From Chamaelirium japonicum (Eukaryota > Streptophyta > Magnoliopsida > Liliales > Melanthiaceae), in NCBI GenBank assembly GCA_947650365.1, contig CANTAL010000022.1, positions 1,198,831-1,262,830 of the forward strand: a stretch of 64,000 nucleotides of DNA, in the 5' to 3' direction. A model generated the notes under the pieces. The model was not told where the DNA came from. It worked only from the letters and a program-made list of their open reading frames with translations, and searched no databases. Below are positions 1 to 10,133 of the stretch, in pieces; the first letter of the stretch is position 1; each line of letters opens with the position of its first letter. The position numbers were made by a program, and so were the translations under genes.

Positions 1-2
1 CT

Positions 3-575
3 GCCAACGGCCTAGCTGAAGCTTTCAACAAAACACTCTGCAAACTTTTGGAGAAAGTCGTCTCAAAGTCGAAGAAAGACTGGCATGAACGCATGGGTGA
101 AGCGCTATGGGCATATCGCACCTCTTTTCGCACGCCAACACAGGCGACTCCGTACTCGCTGGTATACGGAGTAGAAGCCGTCCTCCCACTTGAGCTCCAG
201 ATTCCGTCACTCAGAATAGCTGTCCAGGAAGGCCTTGTCAACGGCGACAACGCTCAACTTCGCCTAGCAGAATTGGAAGCCCTGGATGAGAAGCGCCTCG
301 AAGCCCAGCAACGCCTGGAATGCTACCAAGCCAGGTTGACCCGAGCCTTCAACAAAAGGATTCGCCCTCGATCCTTCCAGAAAGGAGAATTGGTGCTCGC
401 AGTCAAACGCCCCATCATCCTTTCGCATCGAGGAGGAAAGAAGTTCGACGCCAAATGGGATGGACCGCACGTTGTCAAAGAGGTCTACTCCAACGGCGCA
501 TATCTTCTCACCACGCCAGAAGGGCTTACACTCGGCCCCATCAATGGCAAGTACCTCAAAAGGTACTATGCCTAA
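3..575 (+). CDS. Pol polyprotein C-terminus: integrase end (partial)
   Basis: The frame is open from base 3 to the TAA at 573-575 and begins inside the integrase core: the start reads ANGLAEAFNKTLCKLL, the conserved stretch around the last catalytic region of Ty3/gypsy integrases. WAYRTSFRTPTQATPYSLVYG follows, a hallmark of Tat/Ogre integrases, then a charged region (LDEKRLEAQ) and the C-terminal DNA-binding fold (FQKGELVLAVKRPI, KFDAKWDGPHVVKEV, ending LKRYYA). The protein would insert element cDNA into the host genome. No stop or frameshift is seen in the visible part. The 5' portion of pol is outside the window, so intactness of the whole ORF is unknown. Confidence 0.9.
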   Translation, partial: ANGLAEAFNKTLCKLLEKVVSKSKKDWHERMGEALWAYRTSFRTPTQATPYSLVYGVEAVLPLELQIPSLRIAVQEGLVNGDNAQLRLAELEALDEKRLEAQQRLECYQARLTRAFNKRIRPRSFQKGELVLAVKRPIILSHRGGKKFDAKWDGPHVVKEVYSNGAYLLTTPEGLTLGPINGKYLKRYYA

Positions 576-830
576 AAGCAGGGCTACTTTCCTCGCAAAA
601 AAAAAAAAAAAAAAGGAACTACGTGTGACTTGATCCCTCTCAGTAGGGTACGTAGGCAGCCTGTAAAGGTTCAGTCCAAACAAAAAAAAAACACAACCAA
701 ACTCTGCCATTCCAGAAGACAAGTCCAGAAAAAATAGACGCATGATATTAAGTTATCACCAGATAAAGAAAAGCAGAACTACAAGTCTGTTCAGCAAAAA
801 TGACGACAAAGAAAAGGAAATGCGACATTG
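576..830 (+). other. Spacer between pol and the antisense ORF
   Basis: Non-coding. It contains an A15-type homopolymer (about 599-614), the phrase GGGTACGTAGGCAGCC near 645-662, and a second A run near 683-690. No gene is seen. Confidence 0.6.
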
Positions 831-3800
831 CTAGTAAAGCGAATTAAAATCTTTGAGACGTTGGAGCAGCTCGCCGCCAGTAACCTCCATACGCTGCAAC
901 TCTGAAGACCGAGAAGCTACCCGTTCTCGATGCGTCGCCAGCTCGATACGCTGCTTTGCCAGGTCTGCTCCAGAAGACTTCTCGATCGTCTCAGCTTTCT
1001 CGAAAAATGCGCGAGCAGCCTCTAGCTTCTTTCGCGCCCGAACAAGGCTCGCAGTGGCAATCGCATGCTGCGCCTCCAATCGACGCTCCTCGTCCTCGGC
1101 CTTTGCCAGTATCAGGGGAAGGTCATCTTCCATCGAAGCCCGTTTCAAGCAATGAGCTTCATTATCCGCCAAGAGAACACGCATCTGTGTCTCAAACAAA
1201 GAGCCATCTACCTGGAAGGCCGCCAGGTTCTTGCAAAACTCAGGCCCCTCGAGAACCCACCAGCTGCTCAAAGCGTCAAAGCCCTCTTCCTGGAAGGGTG
1301 CGAGCGTCGTCTGGATATACTTCCGACAGCTCTCCAAAAGGAGCACAGAGAGAAGGTCTCGCGAACTGCACTTTCTCCTGTCGGCCTCTGAGTGCACAGG
1401 CAAGGAGGGCTCCGGTCCTGAAGGCTCAAGCGAAGGAACCGCCTCCTGGACCATCGCCGTGATAACAGTCAGCGGAACCACCGGAGCCGAAGGAGGAGAC
1501 ACAGGCAAACCTTCCGACAAAACGACTGCGGGAGTAGCCTCTGCCGGAGTACCAGACCTAACTAGAGGAGTCTGCTCTCTCCCTGCACTGGAGACCTCAT
1601 CCTCCTCCCCAAAGCCCAACTGCTCCACGTCAATATCGTCCAGGTTGACAGCACTGCCGGCAAAATCTGCTCCACACTCTCCCAAAAGCTCCAAGTTATC
1701 CCAGGGAACATCCAGCCCGCCACCTTCAATCAACGTTGCTCTGATGGGAGAGCACTCCTGCCCAACCCCCTTCGGGGCAGACTCGCAGTCCGGTCCAGCA
1801 GACCCTGCCAAAATGAGAGCTGAACAACTCAGCCAACGAAATAAGAGTACAAGCACAGAAATTCATGAGAAACTAGAAACAAGATATACCTGCAGCGTCC
1901 GATGAAGCTACCCCAGAAAGAGGGATTACCTCATCAGCAAAAATCCCTGGCTCTCCCTCTCGAGCTGGCTCTGCCTCACCAGCACCAACCAAAGCTGCCT
2001 CACACAGGAGATCCAACTTTCTCCTCTTAGGAGAAGCACACCCACTCCAAGAAGCCTGAGTCTCAGGAAGACTCTGAACCTTGGAGGACGGAGCCATCTC
2101 AACCTCTTGCACAGAAAGTGAAGCCTGGGAAGTACTCTCTCGACGGCCACAAGATTTCTCTGACCATCGCTCCTCGGACCAAAGACAGCGATCCTCTGAC
2201 CCCGCCAAAGAGTCAAAAGGAAAGTCAGCCCGCTCGCTGCTAGCAAGGACGTCTAGCGGAAGGCTAGCCAAGAGGGGAAGCACTGACCCGTTGACCCAGC
2301 GGCGATACTCAGGAGTTGCAGCATCCTTGCCGCCCGACTTAATCCCCGGTGAGAAAGTACACCCAGTAAACCGATCGTAAAGTGCTCCCCAGAGGCGGTA
2401 CGCCTCCTGCGGAGTGTAACGTAACCGCAGGCGCAAAGGAGTCCTAGGCAACTCCTGCCGAAAACCCTGCTGGCGAGCAAACCGGTGGGGAGAGTACTAT
2501 GCCACCTCCACTACATCCCCACGACGCCAAACAAGATACCCAGGCCTGCAACTCGCCATGCTCCAGTACAAAGGCTCGGACATCTCCGCCCCATCACACA
2601 CCAGGGATTTCATAGAGGGCGCAAGTGCATTTTCCGATACAAATTCAAAGTCAGAAGGGCCCATGCGCCGCAAACACTCTCGGGCACTAGGCTTCGGACG
2701 CTCCCATGCGTAATAAGCATTCATCACACCTCCCACACAAGGAAGAAAGGGCACCGAGGTCGAAGGTCCACGCGCCGCAAAGATCCCCTTCGGAAAGTGA
2801 AGCCCAATCCAACCATAGAGGTAATGCAGGGGGCAAAAAGAACTGGCTCTGCCTACTTCCCCTCTTGCATTACCCGCACTCGATAAACTCCAGTAGGTGC
2901 CTCTAAGCCCGCCGTACAACGAGCAAAGGATCGCCGGCGCCAGGTTAAGAAACTCTCCAGTCACCATCCGAGCAGCTGCAAGGAAGGTCCCAGGGCGTAC
3001 CACATCCCCTTCCCAGGGTAAAGCAAAGCGGCAGAGAAAAAGTACTAACCCCGCTGACCAGTAAACAGCACGCCAGTCATCGCTGCATTCTTCAAGTCCC
3101 AAAACTTCCCAGGGACGTTGCGCCCCGGCCATGGAGCACCACTCTTTCTTCAGAGATTCAATCGGTCGCCGGAAGGTGCCAGGCGCCGGTCTCTTTGACG
3201 AAGCATATCTCCACATCGGGTGACTCGAAGGGGGAGCGTGACGATACTCTCCTCGAAACCAAAAGTCCACCCAATCCGAGTGAAGTACCCGGTCTGACCG
3301 CTCGCGCGCCGCTATAATAGCATACGCCTTAAAAAGCAAAAGGCAGAAGCTAGGAGACTCGTCTGGGTCCGTCAAAACCTCCAGAGAAGGAACCTCCTCC
3401 TGATAGTAGCTCCGAATTTCTGGACACCCAGAGATGACGTGCACGTCACGAAGGGTGATCCCGATTTCACCAGCTCCGGTCAAGAAGGTGTTGGTATCAG
3501 GGCACCACTGCTCACACAGAGCCTGGTACATACCGTCCGGACGGCTGTACTCCCAACAAGCCGGCTCCACAAACCTCGCCAGACGCTCCATCCCTGGCTC
3601 TGCCTCCAACGCGCCAGATAGCTCTCTCATCCAGTCCCGGAAACCTCCTAGATACGTGACATCTCCACGCGGTTGAATCCCCACACCCCATCGCGTACGG
3701 CGGGAGCATATCTTCAAAGCAACAACAGGGACCGGAACCGACTCCTCGCCAGTATGGTGGAACGACAGCCCCAAACTAGGCCGGACGATTTGCCGAGAAG

Positions 3801-4056
3801 ATCCTTCGTCAGTAAGGATACGCTCGCCAAGTTTCAACACTCGACAAGAGCCGTCGGTCACGCCGTCCTCGCAAACTCGCTCGTGCGTCAAAAGCTGAAG
3901 CACTGACAGTCCGGTCTCCTGTCTCGAAGCACGGTGGTGGAAGACTTGCACGAAAGGGAAGCAAAGATGCGTACTCTCGTGAGCGACCGCATCGACAATC
4001 CAGCCGGAACTTGGAAAGCTCTCGTAACGACGAGACCTGAAAAAGAAAGAAGGCAA
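831..4056 (-). pseudogene. Antisense extra ORF (aORF) with plant-mobile-domain-like protein, one in-frame stop
   Basis: Reading the minus strand, a 519-codon block (4056-2497) ends at TAG (2499-2497), yet the same frame continues at once with YSPHRFARQQGF, a conserved segment of plant mobile domain (PMD, aminotransferase-like) proteins. The TAG is therefore a nonsense mutation rather than the natural end. The N-terminal block holds the PMD signature around CPDTNTFLTGAGEIGITLRD. The next block (to 1890) leads into a predicted 85-bp intron: donor GT at 1889-1888, acceptor AG at 1806-1805, phase kept. A last exon (1804-831) ends in a charged coiled coil of about 100 residues. A pyrimidine-rich acceptor-like site next to 4036 suggests that the MPSFFF start is intronic and that a first exon lies further right, in the repeat region; I could not find it. 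The ORF sits antisense between integrase and LTR, as in Tat-lineage elements. Its function in the element is unknown; the intron is inferred. Confidence 0.8.
1805..1889 (-). other. Predicted intron in the antisense ORF
   Basis: On the minus strand the donor context is GCAG|GTATATC and the acceptor TTTTGGCAG|GGTC. Removing the 85 bases joins codons without a frame change (GCA G + GG TCT). A stop codon lies inside the intron, which explains why the two exons look like separate ORFs. Confidence 0.6.
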
Positions 4057-4082
4057 AGCCTAAGTCAAGATAGTTTCCGAAT

Positions 4083-4430
4083 ACAGAAACGAAAAAATCG
4101 GGGGGGAGGCCTAAGCAAAAGGGGCCCCCCGTCCTTCGAACAAATAAAGATAAAAAGGAGGGGGGTCACGGCAAAAAGCCGCGACCCCCTCTCTCTCTCT
4201 CCTGTCAAAACATGCGGGGGGGGGGGGGGGGGGGGTGCTGTCGTCCTCCAAACAAATAAAGATAAAAAGGAGGGGGGTCACGGCAAAAAGCCGCGACCCC
4301 CCCCTCTCTCTCTCTCCTATCAAAACATGCGGGGGGCGCTTCCGTCCTTCAAACAAATAAAACTAAAAATGAGGGGGGTCATGGCAAAAAAACCACGACC
4401 CCCCCCTCTCCTATTTTAACACGTAAAGGA
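4083..4430. repeat. Tandem repeat of about 100-115 bp with a hairpin in each unit
   Basis: Three to four imperfect copies are anchored by AATAAAGATAAAAAGGAGGG (near 4143 and 4255) and a diverged third copy near 4357. Each unit carries an inverted repeat, GGGGGTC-CGGC / GCCG-GACCCCC with an A-rich loop, near 4156-4190, 4273-4305 and 4374-4405. CT-rich and G-homopolymer tracts separate the units (18 or more G near 4215-4234). It lies in the 3' untranslated region of the Tat element. Confidence 0.8.
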
Positions 4431-4489
4431 GGGGGGGTGCTGTTGGTCTCGGCCGGCCCCCGCGCCCGTGCACTGTTGCACCGGTCGCC

Positions 4490-5235
4490 TCCGCCTCCGG
4501 CCGAGCCTGGCTCCGGCCCCCGCGCCCTGCCGCGCTGCGCCCGCGCCTCCGGCCGAGCCCGGCTCCGGCCCCCGCGCCCTGCCGCGCTCCGCCTCCGCCT
4601 CCGGCCGAGCCCGGCTCCGGCCCCCGCGCCCTGCCGCCCTGCGCCCGCGCCTCCGGCCGAGCCCGGCTCCGGCCCCCGCGCCCTGCCGCGCTGCGCCCGC
4701 GCCTCCGGCCGAACCCGACTCCGGCCCCCGCGCAGCGTGCCGCACCTCCCGCGCCTCCGGCCGAGCCCGGCTCCGGCCCCCGCGCCCTGCCGCCTTGCGC
4801 CCGAGCCTCCGGCCCCCGCGCAGCGTGCCGCTCCGGCCCCCGCGCCCTGCCGCTCCAGCCCGCAGCCCCGGCTGCGCCCGCCGCGCCCCGCGGACCCGGC
4901 CCCGCGCCCGCTGCACCCGCCTCCGGCCACGGCCCCGCCCGCGCCCGCCGCACCCGCTGCACCCGCTCCGGCCCCCGCGCCCTGCCGCTCCAGCCCGCAG
5001 CCCCGGCTGCGCCCGCCGCGGACCCGGCCCCGCGCCCGCTGCACTTGCCTCCGGCCACGGCCCCGCCCGCGCTCCGCGCCCCGTCTCCAGCCCACGCGCC
5101 GGCCGCATATCGCAGCCCCCGGCCGCGCCCCATCTCCGGTTCGCCCGCCGGCCGCATACCGCGGCCCCCGGCCGAGCTCGCCTCCGCACCTCGCGGCCTC
5201 TCCTCCAGCCTGCGCCCTCCCGCGCCACCGACCAC
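4490..5235. repeat. GC-rich minisatellite region
   Basis: At least five units of about 52 bp in tandem (4499-4790), with core GCTCCGGCCCCCGCGCCCTG, grade into less regular GC-rich copies (CTGCGCCCGC, CGGCCACGGCCCCGCCC) to about 5235. All six frames stay open over long distances because the composition lacks A and T, so the apparent Pro/Ala/Arg-rich proteins here are not credible genes. Confidence 0.85.
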
Positions 5236-5241
5236 CCGAAC

Positions 5242-5281
5242 CAGAAGAAGAAGAAGAAGAAGAAGAAGAAGAAGGAGGAGG
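5242..5281. repeat. (GAA)n microsatellite
   Basis: About ten GAA/AGA triplets followed by GGAGGAGG, at the edge of the GC-rich minisatellite. Confidence 0.9.
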
Positions 5282-5654
5282 ATGAAAACGCACCTTGCTT
5301 GCGACCCTCCGCCGTCCACGGGCCGGCGGTCTTCCCTCCTCCGCGAACCCCATGGCGTCACCATCTTCATCCTCCGCGGCATCGTTGCGAAGCAAGAAAC
5401 CCTAGCAGAGCTCTCGACTCCAAGCCGCCGGGAATTGTCAATAATGAAGAGAAACGAAAACGGGGGGCCTTTTAAAGACCTAATCCCACACGAATACGCG
5501 ACTCAAGTCCAAGCGCTACGCGTTTCCCGCGGGCGCACTCGAACTTGAGGGGGCACTTGTGGGCATCGAAATTAACCCACGGGTCGAACTCGATTTGTAC
5601 ACGAAAAATAGGCCCGCACCCAACGGTCTTCGGGTCGAACCCGACTCGCCCATG
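5282..5654. other. Unique part of the Tat element 3' region
   Basis: No convincing gene or repeat is seen. It links the GC-rich minisatellite to the 32-bp repeat array. Confidence 0.4.
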
Positions 5655-5900
5655 CAACTTGGGCCCGCACACAACGGCCCACATGCGGAAATCTGGCCCA
5701 TATACAACGGCCCACATGCGAACCTCGGCCCATACACAACGGCCCGCATGCAACTTGGCCCACACACAACGGCCCACATGCGAACCTCGGCCCACACACA
5801 ACGGCCCACATGCGAACCTCGGCCCATACACAACGGCCCGCATGCAAACCTTGGCCCATACACGACGGCCCGCATGCGGAATTGGGCCCGCGCACAAACG
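5655..5900. repeat. Tandem repeat of about 32 bp
   Basis: Seven or so head-to-tail copies with core ACGGCCCACATGCGAACCT and variants (CCCGCATGCAACTT, CCCATATACA). Copies are contiguous without unique spacers, so this is a minisatellite, not a CRISPR array. It is a third unrelated repeat family in the same 3' region. Confidence 0.85.
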
Positions 5901-6067
5901 GCCTGCATGCACACTCGGCTCGCGTGCAAGCTCAATCCGCGCACCATGGCCCAACTCGAAGCGAACGGGTCCCATCGGACCCGCGACTCGGACACAAAGA
6001 GAGGGGGGCCCACCGGCCCCCCCTCTTGAAAACCGTGCCCCCCTCCTCATGGAGAGGTGGGGCCGGC

Positions 6068-6168
6068 CATAAAAGAAAAAGAAAAGAAAAGAAAAAAGAA
6101 AAAGAAAAGAAAAAGAAAAAGAAAAGAAAAAGAAAAAGAAAAAGAAAAGAAAAGAAAAAGAAAAAAGA
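6068..6168 (+). repeat. Long polypurine (A/G) tract
   Basis: About 100 bases of A and G only (AAAAG/AAAAAG units), interrupted by a single TC near its end. It lies just upstream of the likely LTR start. It may be a microsatellite expanded from, or located next to, the polypurine primer site for plus-strand synthesis. Confidence 0.7.
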
Positions 6169-6474
6169 AATCAAAAACCGCCTCGATGCGGGGGGAGGTG
6201 GTGTGGACGTCTATACAGCCGTAGATCCGCGACGATCCCTCGATCCAACGGACAAGATACGTTGTGTCGCCATCCGATCCAAAAGTGCAACAAAAATAAC
6301 AACTCGATCTTTAAAGATCGAGTCACATCTAGCCCATAACCACCCCAACTAAAAAGGAGGGGATCGGGTTTGTTTCCTTGAATAAAGGAACAGTATCTTG
6401 ATGGTTATGGGGGGAGATATCGGATGAAACAAAAAAGATTTCAGATTTATCTCCCCCAACCGCTCCCCTTTGCC

Positions 6475-6482
6475 TATAAATA
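6475..6482 (+). promoter_or_regulatory. TATA box in the LTR
   Basis: TATAAATA in a GC-neutral context (TTTGCC|TATAAATA|GAGGGGG), about 270 bp inside the LTR. A start of transcription near 6505-6515 would be expected. Confidence 0.55.
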
Positions 6483-6879
6483 GAGGGGGTGGGGGAAGGC
6501 ACAAAGGGTCGAAAAAGCTGAAGACGAAAGGGCTCTGCAAGAGAAGCTCCAACGCTTGAAGACCAAAGGCTTCACGAGGCACGGCAAGCATGTCCTACGG
6601 GAATCCTTGGCCCTTCAAGTCCTCATCAACGTGAAGACCTTGCACTCGAAGATCAAAGTTTCGACTCCTCGCACGAAGAAGAAAGCTTGGAGAAGAAGAC
6701 CAGGAGTCGTCGTCATCCCGACTTCTCCAACGATCTTCATCAGCTCTGAAGACGCCAGAAGCAAAGGCCGGAGAAGAAAATCGAAGCCGACAACACCCGT
6801 CGTCTTCAACAAAGGCGTCAACTCCTCGCACGAAGAAGAAAGCTTGGAGAAGAAGGCCTGAAGCCGGTGCTACCCCTGC

Positions 6880-7065
6880 CGTCTTCGTCAACAAAAGCCG
6901 ACGCTACAACCGTCGTGCGGAGATCGGTGCTACCCCCGCCATCTTCATCAACAAAAGCCGACGCCACAACCGTCGTGCGGAGATCGGTGCTACCCCCGCC
7001 ATCTTCATCAACAAAAGCCGACGCTACAACCGTCGCATAGAGATCGGTGTTACACCCACCATCTC
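6880..7065. repeat. 60-bp tandem repeat inside the LTR
   Basis: Three consecutive copies at exact 60-bp spacing (6901, 6961, 7021), with core ACAACCGTCGTGCGGAGATC and CCGCCATCTTCATCAACA, and a partial copy upstream. This is the fourth distinct tandem-repeat family in this element. Confidence 0.85.
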
Positions 7066-7825
7066 CACAAGAAGCCTTCAACTCCGATCAAGCCAAATAC
7101 GCCCAGAGAAAAAGCCAAGACCGACGCCACAACCGTCGAGGAAGCCGGAAGAATAAAGAAGCCTTGAAGAAGTAGCGCCAGTCGTTCGAGAAGAAGATCG
7201 AGTCAAAGCTAAAGTCAAAGCCGACGCAAGAAGCCAAAGCAAACGCACCGGTAAAGCCCGCGCTAAAGCAACGCACGTGCCAAAGCCAAGCAACTACGAC
7301 GGTCACGAGCAAAACACCGCACGTTCTAGCCGATACGACGCGAAGTCCGGAAGAACTAAAGCATCGCAAGTCTCTACCCGCCTACGTTCAAGCGCAAGCG
7401 CCAAAGCAAAGCAAACGCCAGAGCCACGCCAAAGCTACGCCAAAGCCGAAAGCTAAAGCCAAAGCTGACGCCAAAAACACGATCGACGCCGCGAACCGAC
7501 GATCAAGGACGCCGAGGTCGAACAAGGATCGAGGAAGACACGAAGACCGAGGAACAAAACCCAAAACCTCCCTAGCCGAGAAAGCGCGAAGCACGGACGG
7601 GACAAAATCAACGGCCGATATTCCTTAGCCTCTCAAGAAACCCTCACCCTGTAAAGACCTCTGTCCTGGGCAACCCCTTCAGAGCTCTCGCACGAATACC
7701 ACGTGGAGACGCGGATCAAAGGGACCCTCCAGAGGATCTCTCCCACAATCTCCTGATCAAAAAATTTGTTATCTCGTGTGATCCGCAATAAAGACGACCC
7801 GAATCTTTTTCCGCGCTCACACGCT

Positions 7826-9454
7826 CGACCCAAAGCTCCCGAACGGAATACGCTTTTGAGTCGATCACTCGATATATGACCTAACCTTCTGTGCCACAGG
7901 TCGGCATCAGAGGTAACAGACATGACAGACGCAATAGGAACGGAAGACACATATAGATGGTCCAGCTGGTAAAGTCCTCCTGCTCTACGGCCCAGCCCAA
8001 TCCTCTGACCCGTCCGCGAATCCTGCACAACACAAACAGAAGGGGTGAAGGTGATAGTCAGGCCAGAGTCGCAAAGAGAACTGATGGAGATCAGATTAAT
8101 GTTAAGACGGGGGGCATGATGGACATGGGGTAGGGTCAGGCGACCAGAAGGGTCAGAGGTAGTGGTGATGGATCCACATTGCGGAATAGGGACGAGAGTC
8201 CCATCCGCAGTGTGAACCTCCTGGTGGGTGGTAGTGGGAGAACAGTCAGTGAGGACAGTGGAGTCAAAGGTGAGGTGACAGGAGGCACCCGAATCAAAGA
8301 TCCATGGAGCAGTAGTACCAGAGGTGGCAGACAAAGCCGTGAGCAGTCGCAGAGCCGGTGGAGGCTAGGTGGCGAAGAAGGAGCTCCTCGAGGCGCTGAA
8401 GACGGTCCGGCTCAGGCTGAGAAGGTGCTGTGGTAGCAGTGGGGAGCGTCGAGGCCTCTACAGTAGCCGCTGTACCACCAAAGTGGCGGAAGGAGGACGA
8501 ACCATGTCCACGGCTCCGTCCACCTCGACTGCCGCGTCGATCGTCACGGGAAACCGAAGCCCAGCGTGAGGCTCTCTCATCCGGACCCCAGCGGGGGTTG
8601 CGAGGAGGACGTGTAGGGCATTCGCGCTTCATGTATCCGGGCTCCTTACAGTAGTGACAGAAGACAACCTTATCGGAGAACCCGGCCGCCAGGACAGTGT
8701 CGGAGCTAGGAGCAAGTGGAGGAGGACGAGTGCCCTGAGTCTGAAGGCGGGTCTCCTCATTGACCAAGGCGAGTAGAGCATCCTCTAGCCGAGGGAGTGG
8801 CTCACGGTGCAGAAGCTGAGCAGCGATGAGAGCAACGTCCGGCCGAAGCGCTGCCAGAAACTGGTGCAAGTGGCCCTCATCGAGGTAGCGCTGGAAATCC
8901 CGAGAGCAGGGGCAAGCACACCGCTCCGGGATCAGGGAGTCCAGCTCATGCCAGTATGCACTCATCAGACTGAAGAAGTCCTGAATCGTGCGCTCCGTCT
9001 GACGTGCAGACTGCGAGTCACAAATAAGCTGATGCCGGCGTGCGCCGCCGCGCGGGAGAAACTGGTCCCGGAGATACTCCCACATCGCGCGCGCTGTAGG
9101 AAGGCGGCTGATGGGAGAAAGGAGCGGACGAGCAACAGAGTCCAGGAGATAGGCCCGGATGGCCTGATCGTGGCGTCGCCACGTGAGAGCAGCAGCTGTG
9201 GCTGCTGTGGGAGTAGTCGGGACAGTAGCAGTCGCAGCAGAGGACGCGGCACTACTGGTGACAGAGGAGGAGCCGGAGAGGACAGCTGGAGGAGGATCAT
9301 CGCCGGTGATGTGACCCCACAGATCACGACTGGAGAGCGTGACCTCGACGGTGAGTGACCAATCAGGCCAGTCGCTGGCTGATGACAACTGAAAGGCGAT
9401 CGCCTTCAGCGGTGGAGAGATCGCAACGACGGACGGCACGGTAGGAGATGCCAT
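7826..9454 (-). pseudogene. Copia gag-protease-preintegrase, frameshifted and truncated
   Basis: Starts at ATG 9454 (MASPTVPSVVAISPPLKA). Gag of the UBN2 type runs through about residue 230, then the zinc knuckle CHYCKEPGYMKREC. Compared with the intact family member, one extra T near 8330 shifts the frame just before the protease. The other frame continues with WIFDSGASCHLTFD (the aspartic protease active site) and LWHRRLGHISSDRL (GAG-preintegrase), and stops being copia after GALGRA at about 7826. Coding capacity is therefore lost twice: a frameshift, then the Tat insertion. Confidence 0.88.
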
Positions 9455-9459
9455 GGAGG

Positions 9460-9971
9460 AAACTCAACAGAGGGGGGGAACCGGGAGAGGCTACCGGGCG
9501 AAGGGGAGAGAGCGGGGGGCCGGGTGAGCGGAGGAGAGAGGGCGGGGGGGGGGGGGGGGGCTGAGGGGGCCGGTCGGGTGGAGAGGGGGGTCGGGGGGGT
9601 GGAGGAGGGGGGGTCGGAGGGCCGGTCGGGTGGAGGAGGGGGGTTGAGGGGGTGGAGGGAGGGGGTGGGAGGGCCGGGCGGGTGAGGAGGAGGGGCGGGA
9701 GGGTGGTCGGGTGGAGGAGGGGGGGTCGGGGGGGTGGAGGGAGGGGGCGGGGGGCCGGGCGGGTGAGGAGGAGGGGCGGGGGGCTGAGGGAAGGAGCGGG
9801 GGGGGGGGGGGGGGGTCGGGTGGAGAATGGGGGTCGGGGGGGTGGAGGAGGGGGGCCGGAGGGCCGGGCGGGTGAGGAGGAGGGGCGGGGGGCTACTGAG
9901 CGGGTGAGGGAAGGCCGGAGGGGAGGAGCTCGCCGGAAGGGGAGACCGTCGTCGTCGTCGTCGCGCAAGAG
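9460..9971 (-). other. C-rich leader of the copia element
   Basis: Between the primer binding site and the gag start the minus strand is dominated by runs of C (G on the plus strand), with TCCTCC and CCGACC words. The same composition occurs in every family copy here. The Pro-rich ORF on it is a composition effect. Confidence 0.7.
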
Positions 9972-9978
9972 AACCCTA

Positions 9979-9992
9979 GAGCTCTGATACCA
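9979..9992 (-). promoter_or_regulatory. Primer binding site (initiator tRNA-Met type)
   Basis: The minus strand reads TGGTATCAGAGCTC directly after the LTR end, which is complementary to the 3' end of plant initiator tRNA-Met. Confidence 0.85.
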
Positions 9993-10133
9993 TGTTAGGA
10001 GATGACAGCTAGGGTTTGGAAAGGAATAGAATGCTCTCTATTGAGGGACTCAAGCCCAATATATATGTACAAGTATGACCATAGAACCCGACCCGACTGT
10101 ACATCTAACCCGACCCATCTCTATACATTAACA
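9993..10133 (-). repeat. Copia 5' LTR (141 bp)
   Basis: Minus strand TGTTAATGTATAGAG ... CATCTCCTAACA, bounded by TG and CA and adjoining the primer binding site. It is similar to the 152-bp LTRs at 27601 and 32774 but clearly diverged, so this copy is older. Confidence 0.88.

Larger units (their letters stand above)
1..7821 (+). mobile_element. Tat/Retand-lineage Ty3/gypsy LTR retrotransposon, 3' part
   Basis: The parts occur in the order expected of a Tat-lineage (Ogre/Retand/Grande-like) element read on the plus strand: the integrase C-terminus (to 575), an antisense extra ORF (831-4056), a long repeat-rich untranslated region (4.08-6.2 kb), and a terminal LTR ending near 7821. The gag, protease, RT and the 5' LTR lie left of the window. 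The right end abuts a copia integrase-coding sequence read on the minus strand, so the element is nested in that copia element. Lineage assignment rests on the integrase sequence and on the antisense ORF, which is a known trait of this clade. Confidence 0.85.
6202..7821 (+). repeat. 3' LTR of the Tat-lineage element
   Basis: The right edge is fixed by comparison with an intact copia element: copia homology starts abruptly at CGCTCGACCC (7822), and the bases before it end GCTCACA. The left edge is inferred as TGTGGACG (6202), directly after GGGGGGAGGTGG, which gives matching TGTG...CACA ends and a 1.6-kb LTR. It contains a TATA box, a 60-bp tandem repeat (6895-7060) and a conserved-looking 3' end (AATAAAGACGACC near 7786). 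The 5' edge could be off, because no second LTR copy is available in the window. Confidence 0.6.
7822..10133 (-). mobile_element. Ty1/copia element, 5' portion, interrupted by the Tat element
   Basis: Reading right to left it has a 5' LTR (10133-9993), primer binding site, C-rich leader, gag-protease and the start of integrase. It breaks at 7822 against the Tat LTR. It belongs to the same family as the nearly intact element at 27601-32925. The missing integrase-RT-RNase H half should lie left of the Tat element, outside the window. Confidence 0.88.

Noticed and set aside
4379-5475. Long Pro/Ala/Arg-rich ORFs on both strands
   Set aside because: All frames are open at once over a GC-only minisatellite; the residues simply mirror the repeat.
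5655-5900. CRISPR-like array of 32-bp repeats
   Set aside because: Repeats are contiguous with no unique spacers, and the context is a plant retrotransposon.
9363-9987. Proline-rich ORF upstream of copia gag
   Set aside because: Produced by the C-rich leader; not shared as a frame with other family leaders.
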